Origin: Akkermansia sp.
GTDB lineage: Bacteria > Verrucomicrobiota > Verrucomicrobiia > Verrucomicrobiales > Akkermansiaceae
DNA length: 64,000 nucleotides
Assembly (NCBI GenBank): GCA_017555025.1
Contig: JAFZHC010000053.1
Span: forward strand, 24,220 to 88,219
Direction: 5' to 3'
Made by a program: the position numbers and the translations under genes. Under the pieces are notes generated by a model. That model ran no database searches. It was not told where the DNA came from and was given only the letters and a program-made list of their open reading frames with translations. Shown here one piece after another: positions 48,364 through 58,388 of the stretch. Every line of letters begins with the position of its first letter. The stretch's first letter is position 1.

Positions 48364-48392
48364 GTTATGCACCAAAACGACTGAAAATGCAA
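48364..48392 (-). promoter_or_regulatory. lipA promoter
   Basis: TTGCAT (48392-48387), 17-base spacer, CATAAC (48369-48364); predicted +1 near 48357, five bases before the ATG. Confidence 0.5.
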
Positions 48393-48410
48393 GCAAATTC
48401 TCACATTTTG

Positions 48411-48710
48411 TCACTCAGAAAGCATTTTACCCACAACAAACCAGCCGACCCCATAAAGCAGCACATTCAAGCTCACATACACAAGGCTCAGAAGCCCATA
48501 CCCTTTTCTGCGCCACAATGCAATGCCATATGCTATCCAGGCAAGCAAGCTCACAACCAGAAGACAGGCAAATACATAACCCCATACCAAACAAACAGCA
48601 ACAGCCCGTTCGTGCTCACTATGGTATGAAGCCTGCCACAAATAATATGCAGTCATGTACCAAGAGTAAAATGTACCCAAAATGAGCAGAATGGGAAGAA
48701 TTATTTTCAC
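48411..48710 (-). CDS. Small hypothetical membrane protein
   Basis: 99 residues, three membrane helices (IILPILLILGTFYSWYM, AVCLVWGYVFACLLVVSLLAW, LVYVSLNVLLYGVGWFVV). GTG 48710 is fixed by its promoter: TTGCTT, 17, TATTCT places +1 exactly on the G of GTG. Two in-frame alternatives are less good. No family recognised. It lies 58 bases before lipA on the same strand and may be cotranscribed. Confidence 0.65.
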   Translation of the reverse strand: MKIILPILLILGTFYSWYMTAYYLWQASYHSEHERAVAVCLVWGYVFACLLVVSLLAWIAYGIALWRRKGYGLLSLVYVSLNVLLYGVGWFVVGKMLSE

Positions 48711-48716
48711 ACGGGA

Positions 48717-48745
48717 AGAATATCACGTTTGTAACAATTAAGCAA
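48717..48745 (-). promoter_or_regulatory. Promoter of the 99-residue membrane protein (leaderless)
   Basis: TTGCTT (48745-48740), 17-base spacer, TATTCT (48722-48717). Predicted +1 is 48710, the G of the GTG start. Confidence 0.6.
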
Positions 48746-48806
48746 TTCTTTTCACCCTACAGACTCCAAAAAACAGAACATCGGAAGTACCCCCTTCAAA
48801 ATTGGC

Positions 48807-48835
48807 TTTACAACGCAAACCGCATCGGTTATCAT
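48807..48835 (+). promoter_or_regulatory. Promoter of the acyltransferase gene
   Basis: TTTACA (48807-48812), 17-base spacer, TATCAT (48830-48835); predicted +1 near 48842, leader about 23 bases. Confidence 0.5.
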
Positions 48836-48864
48836 CCGCGCAACATTTATTGAACAAAACCGAC

Positions 48865-49842
48865 ATGAGCGCCGCCTTACAACATTCCACCGCCAGAATT
48901 CAATGGATTGATTTCAGCCGAGTACTGGCAATGTATTTTGTTGTACAAGCCCATAGTTACATGAATTCTGATGTACTACATCAGCACCCGCATCTTACCT
49001 CAGGCGCGGTAGCTCTGTTTTTCATCATCTCCGGTTACTTCGCCAGGTTCCAATCACTCAAAAAAACAGGCACACGCCTGCTGGCTTTCGTCCTTTTTTA
49101 TCTGACTTGGGGCACATTTACTTTCGCCGTATCCAAACATGGCAAACTGACATCATTCACCGAATGGTGGGAGTACATACCTTACACTTACGGCAGCACA
49201 ATGTGGTTCATTCGTTATCTCATCATAGCAACAGTACTGATTCCGATTTTTGCCAAATTCCCGCAACTGCTCAAATGGCTGAGTGCAGTCCTGCTGTTTG
49301 CAATAGGCACTTATCAAACCCTTTCTGTCGAGGAAGCCTTAATCTGCCTGAATCCATACATTGCTCTTTCCCTCTTCTTCATAGGTAACAGCCTGAATGC
49401 TTTTTCCATACCTCAGATAGAAGATATTTTCTTCCTTAAAAGATTTTCCGTACCCACTACCGCCATTTTTGCTTTCGCCTTTTCCTATCTGCTCATGCTC
49501 TATTTACTGGGCATCTTTGACATCAATTTCAAGATTCCGTACCAGATTAACATCTTCATGACTTGCTGGGCTATTGCAGCTCTGGGCTACAGCCTCGAAG
49601 CACTAGCTCCGGGCTTTACCGGCAGAGTAGCATCAGCCGGCCCCGCTATGGTGTTTGTTCTCGGACATCACATGCCTATGCTGCGCATGTTCACCAGTGC
49701 ACACATTCGTTTGATTGGTGGTTATCCACCCTATTGGTTAACTTTCCCGTTCATCATTGCTCTGATGCTGGGCAGCATCCTGATATACCGACGACTTGTC
49801 GGTCGCAACTGTCTCGTCGATAAAATGCTGTTTGCCCGATAA
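48865..49842 (+). CDS. Acyltransferase family 3 membrane protein
   Basis: 325 residues, about ten membrane helices. The N-terminal IQWIDFSRVLAMYFVVQAHSY carries the family's D.sR...m..V..H signature (Arg and His), with ALFFIISGYFARF downstream. Related OafA/WecH proteins O-acetylate sugars, peptidoglycan or glycans. ATG 48865 starts the conserved region; an in-frame TTG at 48802 lies upstream of +1. It stands alone before the riboswitch. Confidence 0.85.
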   Translation: MSAALQHSTARIQWIDFSRVLAMYFVVQAHSYMNSDVLHQHPHLTSGAVALFFIISGYFARFQSLKKTGTRLLAFVLFYLTWGTFTFAVSKHGKLTSFTEWWEYIPYTYGSTMWFIRYLIIATVLIPIFAKFPQLLKWLSAVLLFAIGTYQTLSVEEALICLNPYIALSLFFIGNSLNAFSIPQIEDIFFLKRFSVPTTAIFAFAFSYLLMLYLLGIFDINFKIPYQINIFMTCWAIAALGYSLEALAPGFTGRVASAGPAMVFVLGHHMPMLRMFTSAHIRLIGGYPPYWLTFPFIIALMLGSILIYRRLVGRNCLVDKMLFAR

Positions 49843-49875
49843 ACAACTAACTGTTGCATAAAACACACTTCGCAC

Positions 49876-49904
49876 TTGCTCCATGAAGAAGTGTATGCTT
49901 TAAT
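49876..49904 (+). promoter_or_regulatory. Promoter of the cobalamin-riboswitch operon
   Basis: TTGCTC (49876-49881), 17-base spacer, TTTAAT (49899-49904); predicted +1 near 49911, just before the aptamer. Confidence 0.55.
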
Positions 49905-49910
49905 AACGGC

Positions 49911-50113
49911 AAACTTCTGCAACCTGAGCAGAAGCAGAGCTCCCGGAGGCGGCGTCGAAGCCGCAGGAAATAGATGGGAAAGGCAGTGAGAATCTGCCGC
50001 TGTGCCGCAACCGTGTTGTCCGCTGCTCCAGTCAGACGGACTCAGTCGGAATGCCAGCCGAGGAGTTTCGTCCGAATCGGGCGGCGTCGCACCGCCCTAC
50101 GACAACACTACAA
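49911..50113 (+). promoter_or_regulatory. Cobalamin riboswitch
   Basis: The RNA carries the class consensus: GGGAAAGGCAGTGAGAATCT (49977-49996) then GCCGCTGTGCCGCAACCGTG, and downstream GCCAGCCGAGG. An 8-base stem CTTCTGC-GCAGAAG precedes it. Near the start codon lie a GGGCGG/CCGCCC hairpin (about 50079-50099) and GACAACAC (50101-50108), which pairs perfectly with GTGTTGTC (50013-50020). The receptor ATG is at 50114, so B12 binding could hide the translation start. It senses adenosyl- or other cobalamin and lowers expression of the receptor operon. Confidence 0.88.
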
Positions 50114-52054
50114 ATGATACACAATAAGAAGGCCCTGTTAGGCAGGGTTTACACAGTCGTGTCGGTACTGTGCGCCACAGCGCAGGCTGACGAAGCAACC
50201 GTCCAGTTGGCCCCAATCACCGTGAGCGCTCACGATGGCATGGAAATCCCCTACGATTCCACCGGTGTAAGCGTTACCGTTGTAGATGTGGAGCAAATGA
50301 AAAAAGAAGGGATATACGGAGTAGCCGAAGCCCTTACTACCGTACCGGGGGTAAACATTCAGCCCGGGGGCGGCGAAAATCAGAGAGGTAACGTAGCCAA
50401 CACCGCCATACGCGGCATAAATAAAGACACGGCGGTTATCCCCATGATTGACGGTATGCGTATTTTCAACAGCGGTGGCGGCGGTCTGCTGACAGCCAAC
50501 ACCATGGCTCGTACTGACCTTTTTTCTATAGGCACGCTTGAGGTACTCAAAGGAAGTCAGGGAGCGAGCTACGGCTCCGGAGCCATGGGAGGAGTCGTCT
50601 ACATGGAGACCCCCCAAGGAGATAGCACAAAACCTCAGCTGAGTCTTTTCAACGAGGCCGGCAGCTTTAATAGCTACACGGGCAATATAACAGCGCAAGG
50701 CCAAAAGGCAGCCCTCTCCTACTTTCTGAGCTCAACTTACACGCGCACAGACAATGACCTGCGATTTGCCGACGGCAGCCGGCCGACAGCCCGCAACGCC
50801 GGAGAAGCAGAAAGCCAAACCACAGCGCTGCGACTTGATTGGCAACTAAATCAGGACAATCAACTGACTCTCACCTACCGACGGGAAGACTCAGAATATG
50901 GGTACGTCTCATCCTGGCAGGGCAATCATTTCTACACGCCATACGACTTCCGTAATAATCTGATAACACTCAAACATTTTTGTCGGATTAACGAAAAATG
51001 GAGCAGCAGCCTGATGGCCGGGTACTATGGCTATGATGCAACCTTAGGCACAGGCTATTATCAAGAACTGCGAAATGTGCAGCTCGAATGGCGCAACGCC
51101 ATCAAATGGTGTGCTCACCAAACCACGACAGCGGGATTTGCATGGAATCGCAGCGCATATGATTACTTTGATAATTTCAGCATCAATAACGGTGACAGAA
51201 ATCTGGAAAACACATATTCCCTCTTTGCCGAGCACACTTACACCCCGATAAAGAATTGGAGCAATTCTCTCGCCGCCCGACTGGAGTTCAGCAACATATA
51301 TTCTGCCTCCATGGCTCTGAGAGCAGCCAGCAGCTATCGCTTCAATAAGGATGCTACTCGACTCTTCACCTCCATGGGCTCAGGATATCGCTCCCCGGGG
51401 TCATTCCAACGCAGCAACGGATGTTTCACCAGCGGTTACTACACTTACCACGGCAATCCGCACCTGAAGCAAGAAAAGAGCTACAGTATCGATGCCGGCG
51501 TAGAACACGACATCCTGCCGGGACACAGCATTAACCTTACAGCCTTCTGGCAGCGCCTAAACGATGCAATCAACACCGATTACAGGGACTATAGCGATGT
51601 ATACTACTCAAACGACTCAGGTCATTGGACCATCATCGGCACAGAACTGAGTTTACAGGGGGAGCTGGAAGCTAACTGGAATACAGGCTATCGTTTATCA
51701 TGGACCCATATTCGCCCCAAAACCAGCAACAAACATCAAATTCCGTGGACTTCCCGTAACAGCTGGAGCGCAGAATTCTATACCTCCCCTATCGATGGTC
51801 TGACAACTGGCCTCAACCTCATCGCGGCGGCAGGCCGCACTAATTACGACGCTGCAGCCACTCGACGTCTGGACAACTACTACAGTCTGCGTTGGTACGT
51901 TCAATACAAGGCTACGGAGAACCTCACACTTCACCTTCGTATAGAAAATCTCACCAATCAGCAATTCGTCACAGAAGGAGGATTCGGTGCCCCCGGAGAT
52001 GCTATAATATCAGCCGGCAGATCCGTTCATGGTGGCATAACCCTGAAATTCTGA
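50114..52054 (+). CDS. BtuB-like TonB-dependent receptor
   Basis: 646 residues. Signal peptide MIHNKKALLGRVYTVVSVLC..AQA, TonB box-like ITVSA near residue 35, plug domain (about 50-165; VPGVNIQPGGG, RGINKDTAVIPMIDG, EVLKGSQGASYGSGAMGGVV), then a beta barrel ending in GGITLKF with terminal Phe. The cobalamin riboswitch 5' of it strongly implies vitamin B12 or another corrinoid as substrate. ATG 50114 is the only start that leaves the whole riboswitch as leader and begins a signal peptide. A binding protein gene follows two bases after the stop, then tonB. Confidence 0.9.
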   Translation: MIHNKKALLGRVYTVVSVLCATAQADEATVQLAPITVSAHDGMEIPYDSTGVSVTVVDVEQMKKEGIYGVAEALTTVPGVNIQPGGGENQRGNVANTAIRGINKDTAVIPMIDGMRIFNSGGGGLLTANTMARTDLFSIGTLEVLKGSQGASYGSGAMGGVVYMETPQGDSTKPQLSLFNEAGSFNSYTGNITAQGQKAALSYFLSSTYTRTDNDLRFADGSRPTARNAGEAESQTTALRLDWQLNQDNQLTLTYRREDSEYGYVSSWQGNHFYTPYDFRNNLITLKHFCRINEKWSSSLMAGYYGYDATLGTGYYQELRNVQLEWRNAIKWCAHQTTTAGFAWNRSAYDYFDNFSINNGDRNLENTYSLFAEHTYTPIKNWSNSLAARLEFSNIYSASMALRAASSYRFNKDATRLFTSMGSGYRSPGSFQRSNGCFTSGYYTYHGNPHLKQEKSYSIDAGVEHDILPGHSINLTAFWQRLNDAINTDYRDYSDVYYSNDSGHWTIIGTELSLQGELEANWNTGYRLSWTHIRPKTSNKHQIPWTSRNSWSAEFYTSPIDGLTTGLNLIAAAGRTNYDAAATRRLDNYYSLRWYVQYKATENLTLHLRIENLTNQQFVTEGGFGAPGDAIISAGRSVHGGITLKF

Positions 52055-52056
52055 TA

Positions 52057-53847
52057 ATGAAATATGTTCGTTACATCTTGTGGGTATTCGCCACGGCAGC
52101 TCTGCTGCTGTGGCTCGCCCACAAGGCGCAAACACCGCTTGCAGACAACCAACAACTCAGCAAACGCGTTCAGCAAGAGGCAGCCCCCTACCCGGCTCAT
52201 TTTGAAGAACGCCTTTCCCGCTTGCAGAAAACAAGTGTCACCCTGCATGCAGAATCGGAGTTACCCGATGGATTGGTGTGGCATACAGGAAGTCCTACGC
52301 CCCCCATCGGAAGCCCTAACGCCCGAAAAGGAGGTACGCTGAGAATGAGCAATGTTGGCCCCTTCCCCGCCAATTTCCTTGCTTTTGGTAGCACCACTCC
52401 GCAATTTTTTCACTACAACCTGTTCGAATGCATTGATATCCCTCTGGTGCGTGAACATCCTTCGACCGGCCAGGAAATTCCCGGAGTGGCCGAGGCGTGG
52501 AGCCAACAGGGAGATGTCATCTTTTTTCGCCTGAATCCCGGCGCACGTTACTCCAACGGATGCCCTGTGAGAGCTCGGGACTACGCCCTCGCAGCGCTTC
52601 TGAGAGCTCAATGCCATTGTGAACTACCCGTCAAATCTCTCAGAACATATGGAGATCAATACCTTGCCATACAGATGGAAACATCGGGCTACAAGCCGGT
52701 AATTACGGCGGGTAAGGTACTTACTCCGGCGGAACCCGGTTTTTATGCAGAGTTTGCCGGCAACTATGCGGAACTCTACGCACAACGTATTCCACCCACC
52801 ACCGGGGCCTACTCAATAACCGAAATTCAGAGAGGTAGACTCATTGTGCTGCAAAAAGTCCCTGAGTGGTGGGCCTCAGACTTGCCCGGATTTCGTTACA
52901 CTCACAATGTAGAGCGCATAGAGCATCACTTTCTTACCGATGAAGCTCAAGTGTGGGAGATGTTTATCGGCGGTAAGCTGGATATATTGCAAACACGCAA
53001 CGTATCCGCATGGCAACATAAGCTGGACGGCGTCCCCGAGGCCGAAGATGGTCGCATCATACTTCACAGTCTGAAAATTGAACAGCCAATGCCGCCGTAT
53101 GGCATTGCATTAAACACCCGAACGCTGAAAAACCGAGAATTAAGAAAAGGTATACTACAGGCGTTGGATATGAACAGGGTGGTAGATATCATCTTTCGAG
53201 GATATGCAGAACGCATGCCGCAGTTTACAGTGGGGTATCGCCACATCAACCACCGGAGCCCGCAGTATCATTATGACCCGCTCTCTGCCAGAGCCTCATT
53301 TAAGCGAGCCGGCTACACACAAACAGGAGCCGACGGCATACTACGCAAGCCAAATGGAGAAAAGCTCAGCATCAGATTTTCCTTCACTCCCTCCGAAAAA
53401 CTCAACACCATTGCTACGCTACTGGCACAGAGCGCTGCGGCATGCGGCGCAGAAATAATATCGGAACCCCTGCCATGGCAAAATATCAGCCGACAATTAG
53501 AGAATGGCTCACACGAGTTAACCTTCTGGGCAACCATGCCGGGGCAACCGCTTCCCAACTATGAAAGATTTTTCCACAGCAACGCAAGCGGTTACGATGC
53601 GCCCTTCGCCCTGAACAGCGGAGAGATGGATAAAGCCATTGCAGAGGCTCAACAAGCAACAACTACAGAGGAAGTCGCTAAGGCGTGCGCTCAAATTGAT
53701 GAGCTGATATACTGCGAAGCTATCTGGCTACCGGGGTGGATGGAAAATCGAGCCAACATCGCCACATGGCAACATGTCCATCTGCCGGAAAGCTATTTCG
53801 GCCCCTACGATATTGCGGAGTCTCACCAATTATGGGTTTCGCCTTAA
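52057..53847 (+). CDS. Family 5 extracellular solute-binding protein (YejA/OppA type)
   Basis: 596 residues, signal anchor MKYVRYILWVFATAALLLWL. SBP_bac_5 domain: KGGTLRMSN, GVAEAWSQQGDVIFFRLNPGARYSNG, LVRAR-like, PTTGAYSI, ELRKGILQALDMNRVV, LSIRFSFTPSEKLNTIATLL, MDKAIAEAQQ. Closest in feel to YejA-type proteins, which bind peptides. Its position between a B12-regulated receptor and tonB suggests it works in corrinoid uptake; it replaces the usual BtuF. No permease or ATPase is adjacent, so it would have to use another transporter. Confidence 0.88.
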   Translation: MKYVRYILWVFATAALLLWLAHKAQTPLADNQQLSKRVQQEAAPYPAHFEERLSRLQKTSVTLHAESELPDGLVWHTGSPTPPIGSPNARKGGTLRMSNVGPFPANFLAFGSTTPQFFHYNLFECIDIPLVREHPSTGQEIPGVAEAWSQQGDVIFFRLNPGARYSNGCPVRARDYALAALLRAQCHCELPVKSLRTYGDQYLAIQMETSGYKPVITAGKVLTPAEPGFYAEFAGNYAELYAQRIPPTTGAYSITEIQRGRLIVLQKVPEWWASDLPGFRYTHNVERIEHHFLTDEAQVWEMFIGGKLDILQTRNVSAWQHKLDGVPEAEDGRIILHSLKIEQPMPPYGIALNTRTLKNRELRKGILQALDMNRVVDIIFRGYAERMPQFTVGYRHINHRSPQYHYDPLSARASFKRAGYTQTGADGILRKPNGEKLSIRFSFTPSEKLNTIATLLAQSAAACGAEIISEPLPWQNISRQLENGSHELTFWATMPGQPLPNYERFFHSNASGYDAPFALNSGEMDKAIAEAQQATTTEEVAKACAQIDELIYCEAIWLPGWMENRANIATWQHVHLPESYFGPYDIAESHQLWVSP

Positions 53848-53848
53848 C

Positions 53849-54502
53849 ATGCAGAAGCGCCCATCACAGCCCCATTTGCAAGCTGCGCTTGGCACGGCTT
53901 GCATTCTTGCACTTATGGTGCTCATCGCTTTATACCGGGCAGATGTACAATTGGGAGAAAAAGATTACCCCATACATGTCACCGTTCAGGCAAAGCCTTC
54001 GCTCCGTCAAAAAAATCCGTTTTGTTCTCACCCTCCGGCACCACCTGAATTAAAACTGCAAACAGAAGCACTTATTGCGCTCAATGAATCAGAACTACCG
54101 GATTACATTATCGAAGATGAATTTCCTGTAGCTGATTCTCAATCACTCCTCATCATTCCGGCAGAAATTCAGAAAGCGGAAACGAAATTGAGGGAACAAC
54201 CTCACCTTGCTGACAAGCAACAACAGGCAACTGTTTCTACCCCGCCTATCCCCAGCGTCACCCCTCACCCTGCGTATCCGCAAATGCTGCGAGCCGGTAG
54301 GCGCAGCGGCAAAGTAGAACTTCGTATTCATATAGATGAAACAGGCAAACCCACTAAAGTAGAGGTTCTGACTGCCACACACCCGGCCTTTGCCGCAGCG
54401 TGCAGAGAATGTATTCTGGCAAAATGGCTCTTTGTCCCGGCGCAGCAGAACCATAAACCGACACCGTCCATCGCTGAGCAAACCATTCATTTCAACATCT
54501 GA
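53849..54502 (+). CDS. tonB: TonB-family energy transducer
   Basis: 217 residues. Basic N-terminus, one membrane helix (LGTACILALMVLIALYRA, about 13-32), a periplasmic linker without the usual Pro/Lys repeats, and the TonB C-terminal domain (about 140-217: HPAYPQMLRAGRRSGKVELR, VLTATHPAFAAACRECILAK). It transmits proton-motive force to the receptor two genes upstream. ATG 53849 lies one base after the upstream stop; an in-frame start at 53774 overlaps that gene. ExbB/ExbD are not adjacent. Confidence 0.88.
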   Translation: MQKRPSQPHLQAALGTACILALMVLIALYRADVQLGEKDYPIHVTVQAKPSLRQKNPFCSHPPAPPELKLQTEALIALNESELPDYIIEDEFPVADSQSLLIIPAEIQKAETKLREQPHLADKQQQATVSTPPIPSVTPHPAYPQMLRAGRRSGKVELRIHIDETGKPTKVEVLTATHPAFAAACRECILAKWLFVPAQQNHKPTPSIAEQTIHFNI

Positions 54503-54566
54503 AGAACAGAAACTGAAAACATGCGCATTTTTTTGCAACACGACAATTTTTAACATCATTTCCTGC

Positions 54567-54595
54567 TTGACGTCACGCGCCCAGAGTGCTAGAGT
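54567..54595 (+). promoter_or_regulatory. ATP synthase operon promoter
   Basis: TTGACG (54567-54572), 17-base spacer, TAGAGT (54590-54595); predicted +1 near 54602, one base before GTG 54603 and seven before ATG 54609. Confidence 0.65.
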
Positions 54596-54608
54596 AACAG
54601 AAGTGACG

Positions 54609-55457
54609 ATGAAGAGCATTGTACAGAAATTGACTGCGATGACCATGCTAACGGGCGGGTCGGTACTGGCGGAGGGACACCACGAAGGGCTTTCCATGGA
54701 TGCCCCGGTATTGTGGGAAATTCCCATTCCTTTCTGGGAGGGACACAGCATTCCCGTCAACAACTCATTGGTAATGTTCACATTGGCGGTGCTGTTCATT
54801 GTCGTCATCCTGCGCCTTGCCACCCGCAAGATGGAGCGCATTCCCTCGGGGCTGCAAAACTTCGTTGAATGGGTATTTGAGGCACTCTACAATTTCATTG
54901 AAGGACTTGCCGGTAAGAAGCTGACTAAAAAATATTTCTGGTATTTTGCCACAGTCTTCCTGCTCATTCTCACCAGCAACTACATGGGGCTCATTCCCGG
55001 CGTAGGTGAAATTACCTATGATGGTCAGCCGCTCTTCCGCGGTGCCAATGCCGACCTCAATGTCACTCTTTTCCTGGGCTTCCTCTACGCCATTCTCTGG
55101 TTCATTTGGTGTATTCGTGAGCAAGGCATTAAGCATTTCTTGGGTCACATTTTCGGAGTAAAAGGCGGCCTGACCGGTTTTCTCAAATATGCACTCATGC
55201 CCATTTTCTTCTTCGTGGGTCTCATTGAGTTGCTCTCCATCTGCGTGCGCCCCGTAGCTCTGGCCGCTCGTCTTTTCGGTAACATCTACGCAGGCGAGGC
55301 CATTCTGGAAAAAATGGGTGCTATCGGATGGTACGCCATGCTCCCCTTCATGTGTATGGAGCTGCTGGTCGGCTTTGTGCAAGCGCTCGTATTCCTCATG
55401 CTCACAGCACTCTTCCTCAAGACTCAGGTCGGTAGCGACGAGGAGGCCGCGCACTAA
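54609..55457 (+). CDS. atpB: ATP synthase Fo subunit a
   Basis: 282 residues; membrane subunit forming the proton half-channels with the c ring. The essential Arg lies in SICVRPVALAARLFGNIYAG. About six helices; the N-terminus (MKSIVQKLTAMTMLTGGSVLAEGHHEG) looks like a cleavable signal. GTG at 54603 would add two residues (MTMKSIV) and fits the predicted +1; ATG 54609 is kept as the conservative choice. First gene of atpBEFHAGDC. Confidence 0.95.
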   Translation: MKSIVQKLTAMTMLTGGSVLAEGHHEGLSMDAPVLWEIPIPFWEGHSIPVNNSLVMFTLAVLFIVVILRLATRKMERIPSGLQNFVEWVFEALYNFIEGLAGKKLTKKYFWYFATVFLLILTSNYMGLIPGVGEITYDGQPLFRGANADLNVTLFLGFLYAILWFIWCIREQGIKHFLGHIFGVKGGLTGFLKYALMPIFFFVGLIELLSICVRPVALAARLFGNIYAGEAILEKMGAIGWYAMLPFMCMELLVGFVQALVFLMLTALFLKTQVGSDEEAAH

Positions 55458-55543
55458 TCCCCTTCCCGCCGCGCCGGATCATGCAGTAAAGACGTGACGG
55501 CAGGCAGAAGACAACTAATAACATCAAACCAAAACAACATACT

Positions 55544-55765
55544 ATGCTTCAGACAATCGCAGACGCAGTTGCCGGTACAGACCTCACGCCTCTTAAGTCC
55601 GCCATCGCCGTTCTCGGTGCCGGTCTCGGCATCGGTCTCATCGGCATGAAGGCCGCAGAGTCCGCCGGCCGTAACCCCGGCGCCTTCTCTCAGGTGCTCA
55701 TCATCTCCATTATTCTTGCCGCTCTTGTGGAAGGTGTGGCATTCGTAGCTATCTTCATGGGCTAA
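55544..55765 (+). CDS. atpE: ATP synthase Fo subunit c
   Basis: 73 residues, two helices joined by the polar loop AGRNPG. The proton-carrying Glu is in ILAALVEGVAFVAI. The residues after it (G and V) do not give the ES/ET sodium signature, so proton coupling is favoured. No Shine-Dalgarno (leader ...AACAACATACT). A stable hairpin follows and may protect or process this highly needed message. Confidence 0.96.
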   Translation: MLQTIADAVAGTDLTPLKSAIAVLGAGLGIGLIGMKAAESAGRNPGAFSQVLIISIILAALVEGVAFVAIFMG

Positions 55766-55774
55766 GCCCGCTAC

Positions 55775-55803
55775 CGGCGGCGCCGCGGAGAACGGCGCCG
55801 CCG
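55775..55803 (+). repeat. Stable hairpin between atpE and atpF
   Basis: Perfect 11-bp GC-rich stem CGGCGGCGCCG / CGGCGCCGCCG (55775-55785, 55793-55803), seven-base loop. No T-run follows; transcription must continue into atpF. Likely a stabiliser or attenuator, not a terminator. Confidence 0.65.
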
Positions 55804-55850
55804 CTTATCATCTTCTCCCTTACAGTTTTACACACTAACATTTACTCACC

Positions 55851-56372
55851 ATGTTCACCCCGGTAATCGCCGCCAGCATACAGGAAATGGCCGGTAAATT
55901 CGGCCTGCACACAGATATTTTCATTGCCCACTTCATCGCTTTTGCGATTCTGGTGGCGGTTGTTGTCATCTTCGGCGTAAAGCCCATTCTGAAGCAACTT
56001 GAGGAGCGCCGCACCCGTATTGCCGAGGGTGAGGCCATGCATGCCCGCAGCCAGCAAGAGCTTGCGGAAGTTAAAGCCACCGGTGAACAGATTCTGGCTG
56101 ATGCTCATGCCGAAGGCAAAAAGGAAATTGAGCATGCCCGACAGACTGCTGCCAAGGTACAGGCTGACCTGAGTGAAAAGGCAGTCACCGAGGCTCGTAC
56201 GATTATTGAAAATGCCCGTACACAGGCAGCTCTTGATACTCAGCGTGAAAAAGACGCTCTTAAGGGTGAGTTTGCCCGCCTTGTTGCAGCAGCCACGGCT
56301 CAGGTAACAGGTAAGGTGCTTACCGAGGCTGATCACAGAGCAATTAATGAGGAAGCTATTAAGCAGCTGTAA
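55851..56372 (+). CDS. atpF: ATP synthase Fo subunit b
   Basis: 173 residues. One N-terminal membrane helix (IFIAHFIAFAILVAVVVIFG), then a long helical stalk (EERRTRIAEGEAMHARSQQELAEVKATGEQ...) rich in Ala and charged residues that dimerises as the peripheral stalk. No Shine-Dalgarno (TTACTCACC ATG). Confidence 0.94.
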   Translation: MFTPVIAASIQEMAGKFGLHTDIFIAHFIAFAILVAVVVIFGVKPILKQLEERRTRIAEGEAMHARSQQELAEVKATGEQILADAHAEGKKEIEHARQTAAKVQADLSEKAVTEARTIIENARTQAALDTQREKDALKGEFARLVAAATAQVTGKVLTEADHRAINEEAIKQL

Positions 56373-56397
56373 TTTTCCCTCCTGAAACAGATTTACC

Positions 56398-56793
56398 ATG
56401 AAAATCACGAAGGAAGCACAGGCTCAGGCACGCCGACTGATGCGCCTCTGCACCGGCCCCGATGGTACGTTGCAGGAAAACATCGTGCGCCAGGTTGCCA
56501 CCACCCTGTGCACAGAAAAGCCCCGAAATTATCTGGCCATCCTCCATGCCCTGACCGAATTAGTGCGTCTGGAGGTAGCTCGTCACACCGCCACTGTGAC
56601 AACAGCTCGCCCCATAGAGCCGGCAGAAAAAGCAGCTATCAAAGCTAAGCTTGATGCCCGCCATCCCGGCCTCAATTACGAATGGCTTACCGACCCCACC
56701 CTCATCGCCGGCATGACGGTGCGCGTAGGTGACAACGTAACCGATGCCTCTGTCCGCTCCCGTATTGAGCGTCTTTCCAAATTGATTTCCTGA
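56398..56793 (+). CDS. atpH: ATP synthase F1 subunit delta, short form
   Basis: 131 residues, shorter than the usual 175-180. The C-terminal AtpH region is recognisable: MTVRVGDNVTDASVRSRIERLSKLIS (normal 'GGi.ir.gd.v.DgSv..rL..l'). The N-terminal half is shortened. It connects F1 to the b stalk. It begins 25 bases after the atpF stop. Confidence 0.88.
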   Translation: MKITKEAQAQARRLMRLCTGPDGTLQENIVRQVATTLCTEKPRNYLAILHALTELVRLEVARHTATVTTARPIEPAEKAAIKAKLDARHPGLNYEWLTDPTLIAGMTVRVGDNVTDASVRSRIERLSKLIS

Positions 56794-56840
56794 TTTATCC
56801 TCCATTTTTCCATAATTTTCAAAAAATCACCACATAGAGT

Positions 56841-58382
<1,542 letters not shown>

Positions 58383-58388
58383 GACCCC

